Assembly: GCF_013177735.1 (NCBI RefSeq)
Contig: NZ_WOEZ01000245.1
Span: 118,303-182,302 of the forward strand
Source of the DNA: Paraburkholderia elongata
Lineage (GTDB): Bacteria > Pseudomonadota > Gammaproteobacteria > Burkholderiales > Burkholderiaceae
DNA: 64,000 bases
Direction of reading: 5' to 3'
Shown: piece by piece, positions 7,686 through 16,684 of the stretch
Layout: every line of letters begins with the position of its first letter
Numbering within the stretch: the stretch's first letter is position 1
The notes under the pieces: model-generated
Database searches by the model: none
What the model was told of the DNA's origin: nothing
The model's input: only the letters and a program-made list of their open reading frames with translations
Position numbers and translations under genes: made by a program

Positions 7686-9026
7686 ATGGCCGATCTGCGC
7701 TGTACGATTGCCGGCATTACGTCGCCGAATCCCTTCTGGCTCGCCTCTGCGCCGCCGACCGACAAAGCCTATAACGTGAACCGCGCGTTCGAAGCGGGCT
7801 GGGGCGGGGTCGTGTGGAAGACATTGGGCCTCGACCCGCATGTAGTGAACGTCAGCTCGCGTTATGGCGCAGTGCAATGGAACGGCCAGCGCATCGCTGG
7901 CCTGAACAACATCGAACTGATCACCGACCGTCCGCTCGACATCAACCTTAAAGAAATCACGCAAGTCAAACGCGACTGGCCGGACCGCGCGATGATCGTT
8001 TCGCTGATGGTGCCGTGCAACGAGCGCGACTGGAAATGGATTTTGCCGCTCGTCGAAGACACCGGCGCAGATGCGGTCGAACTGAATTTCGGCTGCCCGC
8101 ATGGCATGAGCGAGCGTGGCATGGGCGCGGCGGTGGGCCAGGTGCCCGAGTACATCGAAATGGTCACGCGCTGGGTCAAGGAAGGCACGAAGCTGCCGTG
8201 CCTCGTCAAACTTACGCCGAATATCAGCGACATCCGCCTCGGTTCGCGTGCTGCCTATAAGGGCGGCGCGGACGGCGTGTCGCTGATCAATACCATCAAC
8301 TCGATCGTCGCGGTGGATCTCGACGCGATGTCGCCATTGCCGATGGTCGACGGCAAAGGCACGCACGGCGGCTATTGCGGTCCGGCGGTCAAGCCGATCG
8401 CGCTGAACATGGTGGCTGAAATTGCGCGCGACGTGGAAACACCGAATCTGCCGATTTCCGGCATCGGCGGCATTTCGACGTGGCGCGATGCGGCCGAATT
8501 CATGGTGCTTGGTGCGGGCAGCGTGCAGGTCTGCACGGCGGCGATGCACTACGGATTCCGTATCGTCTCCGATCTTGCCGATGGCCTTTCGAACTGGATG
8601 GACGAAAAAGGCTACGCGACGCTAGACGATTTTCGAGGTCGCGCCGTGCCGAACGTCACCGACTGGAAGTACCTGAACCTCAAATACGACATCAAGGCAC
8701 GCATCGATCAGGACAAGTGCATCCAGTGCGGCCTCTGCCATATCGCGTGCGAAGACACCGCTCACCAGGCGATTATGAAAGAAAAAGATGGCGTCCGGCA
8801 TTTTGAAGTGATGGACTCCGAATGTGTCGGCTGTAATCTGTGCATGCATGTGTGCCCGGTCGAGCAGTGCATCACGATGGAGCGTGTGGACAGTGGCGAG
8901 TACGCGAACTGGACCACGCATCCGAACAACCCCGCGCGGGTGGATGCCGGTGAGAACGGCACGTCGGACGCAGTTGAAACCGCCGAGCATGCACACGCGC
9001 ACGCACATGCAGCAAAAGCAGCCTGA
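7686..9026 (+). CDS. preA: NAD-dependent dihydropyrimidine dehydrogenase, catalytic subunit PreA
   Basis: 446 residues. An FMN-binding TIM barrel of the dihydroorotate-dehydrogenase fold includes ASAPPTDKAYNVNRAFEAGW, NFGCPHGMSERGMG and GIGGISTWRDA. It is followed by a C-terminal ferredoxin domain with two [4Fe-4S] motifs, CIQCGLCHIAC and CVGCNLCMHVCP. Pairs with PreT in the first step of reductive pyrimidine degradation. An unusual His/Ala-rich tail (AEHAHAHAHAAKAA) ends the protein. A Shine-Dalgarno sequence AAGGAG lies before the ATG. Confidence 0.95.
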   Translation: MADLRCTIAGITSPNPFWLASAPPTDKAYNVNRAFEAGWGGVVWKTLGLDPHVVNVSSRYGAVQWNGQRIAGLNNIELITDRPLDINLKEITQVKRDWPDRAMIVSLMVPCNERDWKWILPLVEDTGADAVELNFGCPHGMSERGMGAAVGQVPEYIEMVTRWVKEGTKLPCLVKLTPNISDIRLGSRAAYKGGADGVSLINTINSIVAVDLDAMSPLPMVDGKGTHGGYCGPAVKPIALNMVAEIARDVETPNLPISGIGGISTWRDAAEFMVLGAGSVQVCTAAMHYGFRIVSDLADGLSNWMDEKGYATLDDFRGRAVPNVTDWKYLNLKYDIKARIDQDKCIQCGLCHIACEDTAHQAIMKEKDGVRHFEVMDSECVGCNLCMHVCPVEQCITMERVDSGEYANWTTHPNNPARVDAGENGTSDAVETAEHAHAHAHAAKAA

Positions 9027-9145
9027 AACATGAGCTACCTGTAGGAAAGGAAACGAAGCGCTTGTACTGAACCTATAGTTTTCCCCAGGGCCCTGACGCG
9101 CCGCCAGAAGCCGCGCGGGCCTCAACGATCAGTGGAGATCTTTCG

Positions 9146-10657
9146 ATGAAGCAAACAGCGCAACCCGTCGATCCGCAGTTTGCGGCCGGCGCGCAGGGCA
9201 GCAGTCTTTACAACGATGACCTTGCGCCGACCGGCGTCGCCCAGCGCACGTGGAGGTGGTATCACTTTGCCGCGCTCTGGGTCGGGATGGTGATGAACAT
9301 CGCGTCATACATGCTCGCGGCCGGTTTGACGGAGGAGGGCATGTCGCCGTGGCAGGCGGTGGCGACCGTGCTGCTCGGCAATCTGATCGTGCTGGTGCCG
9401 ATGCTGCTGATCGGGCATGCGGGCGCGAAGCACGGTATTCCGTATGCGGTGCTGGTGCGTTCCTCCTTCGGCACGCAAGGTGCGAAACTGCCGGCGATGC
9501 TGCGGGCAATCGTCGCGTGCGGCTGGTACGGTATTCAGACATGGCTTGGCGGCAGCGCGATCTACACGCTGCTGAACATTCTGACCGGTAACGCGCTGCA
9601 CGGCGCGGCCTTGCCGTTCCTGGACATCTCGCTCGCGCAGCTCGCGTGTTTCCTCGTGTTCTGGGCGCTGCAGATTTACTTCATTGTGCACGGCACCGAT
9701 TCGATTCGCTGGCTCGAAAGCTGGTCCGCGCCGATCAAGATCGTGATGTGTATCGCGCTGGTGTGGTGGGCCACCTCGAAGGCGGGCGGACTCGGCTCGA
9801 TGCTGTCGGCACCGTCGCAATTCGTGACTGGCGGCAAGAAGGAGGGCATGTTCTGGGCGACCTTCTGGCCCGGCCTCACGGCCATGGTGGGTTTCTGGGC
9901 GACGCTCGCGCTGAATATTCCCGACTTCACCCGCTTTGCGAAAACGCAGCGCGATCAGATCATCGGCCAGTCAGTGGGCTTGCCGATTCCGATGGCGCTG
10001 CTCTCGGTCATCTCGGTGGTGGTGACGTCGGCGACCGTGGTGATCTACGGCAAGGCGATCTGGGACCCGATCGACCTGACGAGCCGCATGACCGGCATCG
10101 GCGTCGGCCTTGCGTTGATCATCCTGACGCTGGATACGATGTGCTGCAATCTGGCGGCGAATCTCGTCGGCCCGGCTTATGACTTTTCGAGCCTTTGGCC
10201 GAAGGGTATTTCGTATCGAGTCGGCGGCATGATTACCGCGACCATCGCCATTGTGATGATGCCGTGGAAGATTCTCGCCACCACGCAGGGCTATATTTTC
10301 ACGTGGCTGGTCGGCTACTCGGCTTTGCTCGGTCCGGTGGCGGGCATTCTGATGGTCGACTACTTCCTGATTCGCGGCACACGGCTCGACCCGCGTGAAC
10401 TGTTCGACGAGCATGGCGAGTACAGCTACACCGGCGGCTGGAATATCGGCGCGGTGGTGGCGCTCGTGATCGGCGTGCTACCGAATCTGCCCGGCTTTTT
10501 GCATACCGCGTTTCCGGCATCGTTCCCGAATGTGCCGGCGATTTTCAACACACTCTATACCTATGCCTGGTTTGTCGGACTCGCGTTGGCGTCGATCGTA
10601 TATAGCGCGTGGATGAAGCTGAGCAAGGGACCGAGTGCGCGTGTGGCGAGTGCCTGA
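9146..10657 (+). CDS. NCS1-family nucleobase:cation symporter
   Basis: 503 residues with about twelve hydrophobic segments and the NCS1 features WVGMVMNIASYMLAAGLTEEG in the first helix and NIPDFTRFAKTQRDQIIGQ mid-protein. Inner-membrane carrier that imports nucleobases, hydantoins or related compounds with a cation. Its place between preA and dihydropyrimidinase points to uracil/thymine or dihydropyrimidine uptake; exact substrate is an inference. It shares direction and spacing with neighbours and is probably in the same operon. Confidence 0.9.
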   Translation: MKQTAQPVDPQFAAGAQGSSLYNDDLAPTGVAQRTWRWYHFAALWVGMVMNIASYMLAAGLTEEGMSPWQAVATVLLGNLIVLVPMLLIGHAGAKHGIPYAVLVRSSFGTQGAKLPAMLRAIVACGWYGIQTWLGGSAIYTLLNILTGNALHGAALPFLDISLAQLACFLVFWALQIYFIVHGTDSIRWLESWSAPIKIVMCIALVWWATSKAGGLGSMLSAPSQFVTGGKKEGMFWATFWPGLTAMVGFWATLALNIPDFTRFAKTQRDQIIGQSVGLPIPMALLSVISVVVTSATVVIYGKAIWDPIDLTSRMTGIGVGLALIILTLDTMCCNLAANLVGPAYDFSSLWPKGISYRVGGMITATIAIVMMPWKILATTQGYIFTWLVGYSALLGPVAGILMVDYFLIRGTRLDPRELFDEHGEYSYTGGWNIGAVVALVIGVLPNLPGFLHTAFPASFPNVPAIFNTLYTYAWFVGLALASIVYSAWMKLSKGPSARVASA

Positions 10658-10730
10658 GTGTGCATGAGCCACGCACGAAGCGAACGAAGTACGTAGCACC
10701 GAAACCAGCAGTTCATAAGGAGGCGGCACC

Positions 10731-12182
10731 ATGACGACCCTGATTCGCGGCGGCACGATTATCGACGCGGAGAACACGTATCGTGCGGACGTGTTGTGTG
10801 CGGACCCGCAGGACGGCGGCACGATCCTGCAGATCGGCGCGGACCTGGCAGCGCCGGCGGGCGCCACGATCGTGGATGCGGGCGGGCAGTATGTGATGCC
10901 CGGCGGCATCGATCCGCATACGCACATGGAATTGCCGTTCATGGGCACAACAGCCAGCGACGATTTCTATACCGGTACGGCCGCGGGTTTATCCGGAGGT
11001 ACGACCAGCATCATCGACTTCGTGATTCCGAGTCCGAAGCAATCGTTGATGGAGGCGTTCCAGGCGTGGCGCGGTTGGGCTGAAAAGGCTTCGGCAGACT
11101 ATGGCTTTCACGTTGCGGTGACGTGGTGGGACGATTCCGTCTATCGCGACATGGGCACGCTGGTGCACGAACACGGCGTGTCGAGTTTCAAGCACTTCAT
11201 GGCCTACAAGAACGCGATCATGGCCGATGACGAAGTGCTGGTGAACAGCTTCTCGCGTTCGCTCGAACTCGGCGCGCTGCCTACCGTGCATGCGGAAAAC
11301 GGTGAACTGGTGTTTCAGTTGCAGCGTCAGTTGCTTGCAAAAGGCTTTACGGGTCCGGAGGCGCATCCGCTGTCGCGGCCGCCGGAAGTGGAGGGCGAGG
11401 CTGCCAATCGCGCGATCCGCATTGCACAGGTGCTGGGCGTGCCGGTGTATATCGTCCACGTGTCAGCGAAAGATGCGGTGGACGCGATTGCGCGTGCCCG
11501 CAGCGAGGGCCTTCGCGTGTTCGGCGAAGTACTGCCGGGCCATCTGGTGATCGACGAAGCGGTGTATCGCGATCCCGACTGGACCCGCGCCGCAGCGCAT
11601 GTGATGAGCCCGCCGTTCCGTTCCGCGGAGCATCGCGAGGCATTGTGGCGGGGCCTGCAAGCGGGCCAATTGCACACAACCGCGACCGACCACTGCGTGT
11701 TCTGCGCATCGCAGAAGGCCATGGGTCGCGAGGACTTTACGAAGATCCCGAACGGCTGCGGCGGCGTCGAAGATCGTATGGCCGTGCTTTGGCATCACGG
11801 TGTGAATTCCGGGCGTCTCACGCCGAACGAATTCGTACGCATTACCTCGACCAACGCCGCGCAGATTTTCAACCTGTATCCGCGTAAAGGTGCAGTACAG
11901 GTGGGCGCGGATGCCGACCTGGTCGTGTGGGATCCGCAGGCAAGTAAAATGATTTCGGTGAAGACGCATCATCAGAAGGTCGACTTCAACGTGTTCGAAG
12001 GGATGACGGTGCAGGGCGTGGCGATGCATACTCTCACGCGCGGCGCGCTGGCATGGACCGATGGCGAACTGCGGGCGGTGCGTGGCGCAGGGCGTTATCT
12101 GAAGCGTCCGCCGAATCCCGCTTACTTCGATGCGATCCGGGTGGCCAACAAGCGCAAGGAGCCGCATCCGGTAGAGCGGTAA
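10731..12182 (+). CDS. hydA: dihydropyrimidinase (D-hydantoinase)
   Basis: 483 residues, normal for the family. Binuclear-zinc residues of the cyclic amidohydrolase barrel are all visible: His63 and His65 (DPHTHMELPF), the carboxylatable Lys160 (FMAYK), His187 (VHAENGE), His243 (VHVSAKDA) and Asp320 (TTATDHC). It opens the ring of 5,6-dihydrouracil to N-carbamoyl-beta-alanine, linking PreTA to the amidohydrolase at the operon start. AAGGAGGCGGC gives a strong ribosome-binding site. Last gene of the pyrimidine block; a GC-rich hairpin follows. Confidence 0.95.
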   Translation: MTTLIRGGTIIDAENTYRADVLCADPQDGGTILQIGADLAAPAGATIVDAGGQYVMPGGIDPHTHMELPFMGTTASDDFYTGTAAGLSGGTTSIIDFVIPSPKQSLMEAFQAWRGWAEKASADYGFHVAVTWWDDSVYRDMGTLVHEHGVSSFKHFMAYKNAIMADDEVLVNSFSRSLELGALPTVHAENGELVFQLQRQLLAKGFTGPEAHPLSRPPEVEGEAANRAIRIAQVLGVPVYIVHVSAKDAVDAIARARSEGLRVFGEVLPGHLVIDEAVYRDPDWTRAAAHVMSPPFRSAEHREALWRGLQAGQLHTTATDHCVFCASQKAMGREDFTKIPNGCGGVEDRMAVLWHHGVNSGRLTPNEFVRITSTNAAQIFNLYPRKGAVQVGADADLVVWDPQASKMISVKTHHQKVDFNVFEGMTVQGVAMHTLTRGALAWTDGELRAVRGAGRYLKRPPNPAYFDAIRVANKRKEPHPVER

Positions 12183-12198
12183 GCTGTTTGCAATCTGA

Positions 12199-12222
12199 CG
12201 GGCGGCCTTGCAGTGCCGCCCG
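12199..12222 (+). terminator. hairpin after dihydropyrimidinase
   Basis: 8-bp stem CGGGCGGC/GCCGCCCG with an 8-nt loop, 17 bp past the stop; ATTTTT follows 9 bp later. Plausible weak terminator of the pyrimidine operon. Confidence 0.5.
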
Positions 12223-12421
12223 CGCCGACTATTTTTCAACGCCGCGCATTCGCCGTGGCGATACCCCTCCCGCGTTTTCCCTGATGGCGCCCGGCACGTG
12301 TTCCGTGGTGCGATGCATGCCGCGTCTGCCCTATCTGCTGTAGGGGCGAATTCAACGTTGTATGAACCACCTTGGCTGTCCGCTTAGCACGCAAGCGCAT
12401 ATTGATCGGAAACCTGATCCT

Positions 12422-12450
12422 TTGTAAAAACGCAGACCGTTTGCTACAGT
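12422..12450 (+). promoter_or_regulatory. candidate promoter of amino-acid ABC transporter
   Basis: TTGTAA and TACAGT are separated by 17 bp and lie 85 bp before the binding-protein start. The rest of this roughly 350-bp gap shows only the terminator-like hairpin at its left end. Confidence 0.5.
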
Positions 12451-12535
12451 CCGCCCACTCTGCCGGGCCCGACCGCTGGCGGAATGCCGCACACAAACCA
12501 TGCAACTGACGTAGCAAACTTTACGGAGCCACCTG

Positions 12536-13318
12536 ATGAAGTCGATTCGTTCCATTCTGCTGATCGCGCTGCTGCAAGCGGTGACCCTGAGCCCGGCCTT
12601 CGCTGCTGACGAGCTCGCGCAGATCAAGTCCGCGGGCGTGTTCAAGATCGGCACCGAAGGCACCTACGCACCGTTCACGTACCACGATGAATCCGGCAAG
12701 CTGACCGGCTTCGACGTCGACATCGGCACAGCCATCGCGCAACGGCTGGGCGTCAAGCCGCAATTCGTCGAAGGTAAATGGGACGGCCTGATTGCCGGTC
12801 TCGATGTGAACCGCTACGACGCGGTGATCAATGAAGTCGCCGTCACCGACGCGCGCAAGGCGAAATACGATTTCTCGGACCCGTACATCACTTCGCATGC
12901 GGCGCTGATCGTGCGTTCGGACGACAATTCGATCAAGACGTTCGACGACCTGAAGGGCAAGAAGTCTGCGAATACGCTGACCAGCAACTTCGGCAAGATC
13001 GCGGCCGCGCATGGTGCGGAGGTGATTCCCGTGCAGGGCTTCAACGAATCGGTCGACCTGTTGACTGCGGGCCGCGTCGATGCGACCGTCAACGATTCGC
13101 TGTCGTTCCTCGACTTCAAGAAGCACAAGCCGGACGCGAAGGTGAAGATCGCCGCGCTCGATACGTCGGCGGACAGCAGCGACAAGTCCGCGGTGCTGAT
13201 CCGCAAGGGCAGTCCCGAGTTGCAGGCGGCGATCAACAAGGCGCTCGCCGACATGAGGAAAGACGGCACGTACTTGAAGATCTCGCAGAAGTACTTTGGT
13301 AAAGACGTTTCCCAATAA
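12536..13318 (+). CDS. amino-acid ABC transporter, periplasmic binding protein
   Basis: 260 residues of the SBP_bac_3 family. Signal peptide with hydrophobic core (LLIALLQAVTLSPAFA), cleavage likely after AFA near residue 23. Family motifs are GTEGTYAPFTY at the mature N-terminus, GFDVDIGTAIAQRLG and GRVDATVNDSLSFLDF. The last resembles cystine/polar amino-acid binding proteins of the TcyJ type. Captures substrate in the periplasm and hands it to the following permease. A ribosome-binding site (ACGGAGCC) precedes the ATG. Confidence 0.9.
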   Translation: MKSIRSILLIALLQAVTLSPAFAADELAQIKSAGVFKIGTEGTYAPFTYHDESGKLTGFDVDIGTAIAQRLGVKPQFVEGKWDGLIAGLDVNRYDAVINEVAVTDARKAKYDFSDPYITSHAALIVRSDDNSIKTFDDLKGKKSANTLTSNFGKIAAAHGAEVIPVQGFNESVDLLTAGRVDATVNDSLSFLDFKKHKPDAKVKIAALDTSADSSDKSAVLIRKGSPELQAAINKALADMRKDGTYLKISQKYFGKDVSQ

Positions 13319-13340
13319 GCGTCACGTGCGAGTCTGAATC

Positions 13341-14018
13341 ATGCCAGCATGGTTGCATCTGATGGCGCAGTCGCTGTGGCCCCTCCTGTATGCGGGGCTT
13401 GTATTTACCGTTCCGCTCACATTGGCATCGTTCGCCATTGGGATTGTCGTGGCGTTTATTGTTGCGCTGGTCAGGCTATTCGGCCCGCGGTGGGCGGTAG
13501 CGTGCGTGCGCTTCTACGTGTGGCTGTTTCGCGGCTCGCCGTTGCTGGTGCAACTGTTTGTGATTTTCTACGGACTACCGAACGTGGGCATCGTGCTCGA
13601 CCCGCTGACGGCGGCGATCATTGGGTTTTCGCTGAATGTCGGCGCGTATAACTCGGAGGTGATACGCGGCGTGATCGAGTCGATTCCGAAGGGGCAATGG
13701 GAAGCGGCGTACTCGATGGGCATGACGCGTGAACAGGCGCTGCGCCGCGCGATCCTGCCGCAAGCGGCGCGTGTTGCGCTGCCGCCGCTCTCGAACTCGT
13801 TCATTGCGTTGGTGAAGGACACATCGCTCGCCGCGGTACTGACGGTGCCCGAGGTGTTCCAGGCGGCACAGCGGATCGCGTCGGTGACGTATGAACCTTT
13901 GATTCTGTACACCGAGGCGGCACTGGTTTATCTCGTGTTCAGTTCGGTATTGTCGTCGGCGCAAGTCCGGCTCGAGCGCAAGTTCGGCCGTCACGCACTT
14001 TTCCATGCGAGCAACTGA
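13341..14018 (+). CDS. amino-acid ABC transporter permease
   Basis: 225 residues with about five membrane segments. The EAA-loop coupling region, where the ATPase docks, is EAAYSMGMTREQALRRAILP near residues 121-140. An early motif, FRGSPLLVQLFVIFYGLP, is typical of polar amino-acid permeases of the HisM/TcyL family. It follows the binding protein by 22 bp, and its stop overlaps the ATPase start (ATGA), so the three genes are one operon. Likely functions as a homodimer in the inner membrane. Confidence 0.9.
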   Translation: MPAWLHLMAQSLWPLLYAGLVFTVPLTLASFAIGIVVAFIVALVRLFGPRWAVACVRFYVWLFRGSPLLVQLFVIFYGLPNVGIVLDPLTAAIIGFSLNVGAYNSEVIRGVIESIPKGQWEAAYSMGMTREQALRRAILPQAARVALPPLSNSFIALVKDTSLAAVLTVPEVFQAAQRIASVTYEPLILYTEAALVYLVFSSVLSSAQVRLERKFGRHALFHASN

Positions 14019-14791
14019 TGATTCGACTGGAAAAAATCGACAAGTACTTCGGCGAGAATCGGGTGTTGAGTTCGGTGGACCTGCAACTCGCGCCGGGCAA
14101 CGTCACTGCGCTGATTGGCCCGTCCGGCAGCGGCAAGAGTACGCTTTTGCGTTGCGTGAATCTGCTGGAAATCCCGGAGGCCGGATCACTTGAAGTTGGC
14201 GACCAGCGCCTCGAATTCAGCCGCGATCACAAGCCACCGCGCGAGGAGGTGCTGACGATTCGCCGCCGCACCGGCATGGTGTTCCAGAATTTCCAGTTGT
14301 TTCCGCATTTGACGGTGCGGCAGAACGTCATGGAAGGCTTGCTGACCGTACTGAAGTGGGACAAGGAAAGAGCGCGCGTACGTGCAGACGAATTACTTGA
14401 GAAAGTCGGCATCGCACACAAAGCCGACGCATGGCCCGCGACGCTTTCCGGCGGCCAGCAGCAACGCGTAGCGATTGCGCGGGCGCTGGCGCCGTCGCCG
14501 GAAGTGTTGTTATGCGACGAGCCCACTTCGGCACTGGATCCCGGACTGGCTGCGGAGGTGGTGGACGTCCTCAAGCAGCTTGCTACGGAGGGCATGACGA
14601 TGTTGATGGCGACACATGATTTGCGTCTTGCCGCGACGATTGCGCGAGACGTGGTGTTTCTGAACAACGGCGTGGTGGTCGAGGCGGGCCCATCGCGCGA
14701 CATTTTCATGCAACCACGCGAACCGGAAACAGAGCGCTTCGTATCGACGCTGACACACAGCTTGCCGGATGCATGGACAGAGCAGGGCTGA
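14018..14791 (+). CDS. amino-acid ABC transporter ATP-binding protein
   Basis: 257 residues. Walker A GPSGSGKST at residues 34-42, Q-loop NFQLFPHLTVRQN, signature LSGGQQQRVAIARAL, Walker B VLLCDEPTSALDP and the switch histidine in MATHDLRLAA. This is the complete motif set of a polar amino-acid importer ATPase (GlnQ/TcyN-like). The start overlaps the permease stop by one base. Adjacent to, but probably separately transcribed from, the pyrimidine operon. Confidence 0.93.
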   Translation: MIRLEKIDKYFGENRVLSSVDLQLAPGNVTALIGPSGSGKSTLLRCVNLLEIPEAGSLEVGDQRLEFSRDHKPPREEVLTIRRRTGMVFQNFQLFPHLTVRQNVMEGLLTVLKWDKERARVRADELLEKVGIAHKADAWPATLSGGQQQRVAIARALAPSPEVLLCDEPTSALDPGLAAEVVDVLKQLATEGMTMLMATHDLRLAATIARDVVFLNNGVVVEAGPSRDIFMQPREPETERFVSTLTHSLPDAWTEQG

Positions 14792-15069
14792 CCTGAGAGA
14801 AGATAAGACGGGAACAAAAACCGGTCTGTCGACAGCCAGCGGCGCAGCGAAAAAGAAGAGGGGCGCGGAAGCGCCCCGCAAAAAAATAAACGACAGACAA
14901 AAAATAGACCACTGGTTTGCTAGCAGACTCTTCCGACGAGCACGCAGTGCGAGTCGGGAGGTATGACGGCTTTGTCACCAACGCCGAAGGTGCGAGGACA
15001 CAGATTCCAGATGCACCACTGCCCCCTCCAAGCCAGGAGACCCGCTAGCGGTGTGAGCCGCTTTCTTTG

Positions 15070-15101
15070 CTTACTTTCTTTGCGGCGGCAAAGAAAGTAA
15101 G
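15070..15101. repeat. palindromic repeat of the Burkholderia TTTCTTTGC type
   Basis: 14-bp perfect arms (CTTACTTTCTTTGC and its complement) around a 4-bp GGCG centre, followed by GTGCCTGCCCCGCACAGGGG. I recognise this as a sequence that recurs in Burkholderia-group intergenic regions. It would form a strong cruciform or RNA hairpin. Function unknown; no transposase nearby. Confidence 0.7.
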
Positions 15102-15150
15102 TGCCTGCCCCGCACAGGGGCGACGCTAATAAACCACTAAGAAATCAAGG

Positions 15151-15229
15151 AAAGGCCAACGCCGTAGGCACACAGACGGACAAGCGCCAAGCAGGCAAAC
15201 AGATCAGGCAAAGGCCAACGCCGTAGGCA
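15151..15229 (+). repeat. pair of 20-bp direct repeats
   Basis: AAAGGCCAACGCCGTAGGCA occurs exactly at 15151-15170 and 15210-15229, 59 bp apart, each followed by a near copy of ACAGAC. Immediately adjacent to the palindromic repeat, so the two may form one composite element. Confidence 0.75.
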
Positions 15230-15263
15230 AACAGACAATACCGCCCCCAAAGGCAAAAAAAAC

Positions 15264-15458
15264 CTACAAAACCCTGGCAATAAGCGACAAAACCATAGAA
15301 AGCACCAACGTCGACATAAACGGAAACGGATACTCCCGCCCGAAGAGGCGCAACGTCACATCACCGGGCATCCGCCCAATCCCGATCTTCCTGAGCCACG
15401 GCCAGCAGGCCGACAACACCGCCACCGCCACAAACGTAGTCAACAGCCAGCGGATCAT
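15264..15458 (-). CDS. DUF2905 small membrane protein
   Basis: 64 residues. Two hydrophobic segments (residues about 2-20 and 45-63) flank the family-typical core KIGIGRMPGDVTLRLFGREY. Inner-membrane protein of unknown role. It ends 22 bp before the methyltransferase start side of the same strand, so it is probably cotranscribed downstream of that gene. Confidence 0.85.
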   Translation of the reverse strand: MIRWLLTTFVAVAVLSACWPWLRKIGIGRMPGDVTLRLFGREYPFPFMSTLVLSMVLSLIARVL

Positions 15459-15480
15459 CGAAAATCCCTAAGGCAAAAAA

Positions 15481-16671
15481 TCACAGCGTATGTGAGCGGT
15501 CGCCGCCGGAAAAAGCCTGCAACGTGTCATCCAGTCCGCGCGAAAACGCGATCACTTTGAACAGCTCGCCCATCTCCGCCTCGGACAACAACTTCTGCAC
15601 CGCATTCGCCGCCGGCAAAAACCTCGCCGTATCGGAAGGATCGAGCGCCGATAACGCCTCGGTAATCCCCGCATTCAACAAGAACCGCGCTTGCGAAGTG
15701 AACCCCAGTAAGTCCGCGCCAGCCTCGACCCCAGCTTCGGCGATGCCGGTAAATTCCACGTGCGCGGTAATGTCCTGCAAGCCCGGATAAACAAACGGAT
15801 CACCATGCGCGCGGTGCCGGTAATGGCACATCAACGTGCCCTGCGCACGCTGCTCATGGTAGTACTCGTGACGCGGAAAACCGTAGTCGATAAAGAACGC
15901 CGCGCCATGCGCGAGCATCGTGCAAATGGTCCGCGTGAATCCACGGGCGGCGTCGTGCGTTTCGGTGACGTAGTCGTCGCCGGCGGTTTCGATCTCAGCC
16001 AGAAACGCAATGTCCGCAGCCGCGGATACCGGACGGTCGTCGAACGCAAACACATCATCGCGCCACACCACGCCGCGCTCGTGCCAGGTGCCACCGGTAA
16101 AGGCGAAAAGCCGCACGGGCATCGCGTCCAACACCTCGTTGCCGATCACCACGCCTTCGAATTGCTCCGGCAACGCGTCCAGCCAGCGCACCTTCGCGGC
16201 CAGCGTCGATGCTGCGGCTTCGATCGTCTCGCGTTGGCGCTCGCGCAACTCACCCGACAAATCGACGATCGAGTAGCTGTCGAATTCGACGCCCAGCGCG
16301 TCGAGCGCGTTCAGCAAGCCGGCGGCGAGTTTGCCCGTACCGGCGCCGAATTCCATCACGTCGCGCGTGCCGCTTGCCTGCAAGGCCTCGGCGAGCGGGC
16401 GCGCCAGCGTTGCGGCGAATAGCGGCGACATTTCCGGCGCCGTCACGAAGTCGCTGCCGTCGTCGCCGCGCAGGCCGAATTTGCGGGCGCCGCCGCTGTA
16501 ATAGCCGAGTCCCGGCGCGTAAAGCGCGCGCTGCATGTAACGGTCGAATGGCAGCCAGCCGCCTGCCGATTCGAGCTCCGCGCGGATCTGCGCGACCAGC
16601 GCTTCGGACTGCGCAAGCGCGCTCGGGCCGGGAGCAGGTAAACTATCGGGTTGGTGAGCTTTCGGATTCAT
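15481..16671 (-). CDS. MidA/NDUFAF7-type SAM-dependent methyltransferase
   Basis: 396 residues of the COG1565 family. Visible motifs: FDRYMQRALYAPGLGYYSGG, FVTAPEMSPLFAATLARPLA, the SAM-binding MEFGAGTGKLAAGLLNAL and VIGNEVLDAMPVRLF. Mitochondrial relatives methylate an arginine of a complex I subunit; the bacterial target is not established, so only the enzyme class is claimed. The start at MNPKAHQPDS is preferred because a longer frame would overlap the divergent SDR gene. Start codons of the two divergent genes are only about 13 bp apart. Confidence 0.87.
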   Translation of the reverse strand: MNPKAHQPDSLPAPGPSALAQSEALVAQIRAELESAGGWLPFDRYMQRALYAPGLGYYSGGARKFGLRGDDGSDFVTAPEMSPLFAATLARPLAEALQASGTRDVMEFGAGTGKLAAGLLNALDALGVEFDSYSIVDLSGELRERQRETIEAAASTLAAKVRWLDALPEQFEGVVIGNEVLDAMPVRLFAFTGGTWHERGVVWRDDVFAFDDRPVSAAADIAFLAEIETAGDDYVTETHDAARGFTRTICTMLAHGAAFFIDYGFPRHEYYHEQRAQGTLMCHYRHRAHGDPFVYPGLQDITAHVEFTGIAEAGVEAGADLLGFTSQARFLLNAGITEALSALDPSDTARFLPAANAVQKLLSEAEMGELFKVIAFSRGLDDTLQAFSGGDRSHTL

Positions 16672-16684
16672 CCCCGCATTGTAA

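Larger units (their letters stand above)
14792..15263. other. intergenic region holding dispersed repeats
   Basis: No convincing gene. It contains a GC hairpin followed by A residues near 14858-14875 (not a terminator on the plus strand), the 32-bp palindromic repeat at 15070-15101 and a pair of 20-bp direct repeats near 15151 and 15210. This looks like a repeat landing zone between two transcription units. Confidence 0.6.

Noticed and set aside
14853..14885. GGGGCG/CGCCCC hairpin followed by an A-run after the ABC transporter
   Set aside because: The A-run would be a T-run only before the stem on the other strand, so it does not fit an intrinsic terminator in either direction.
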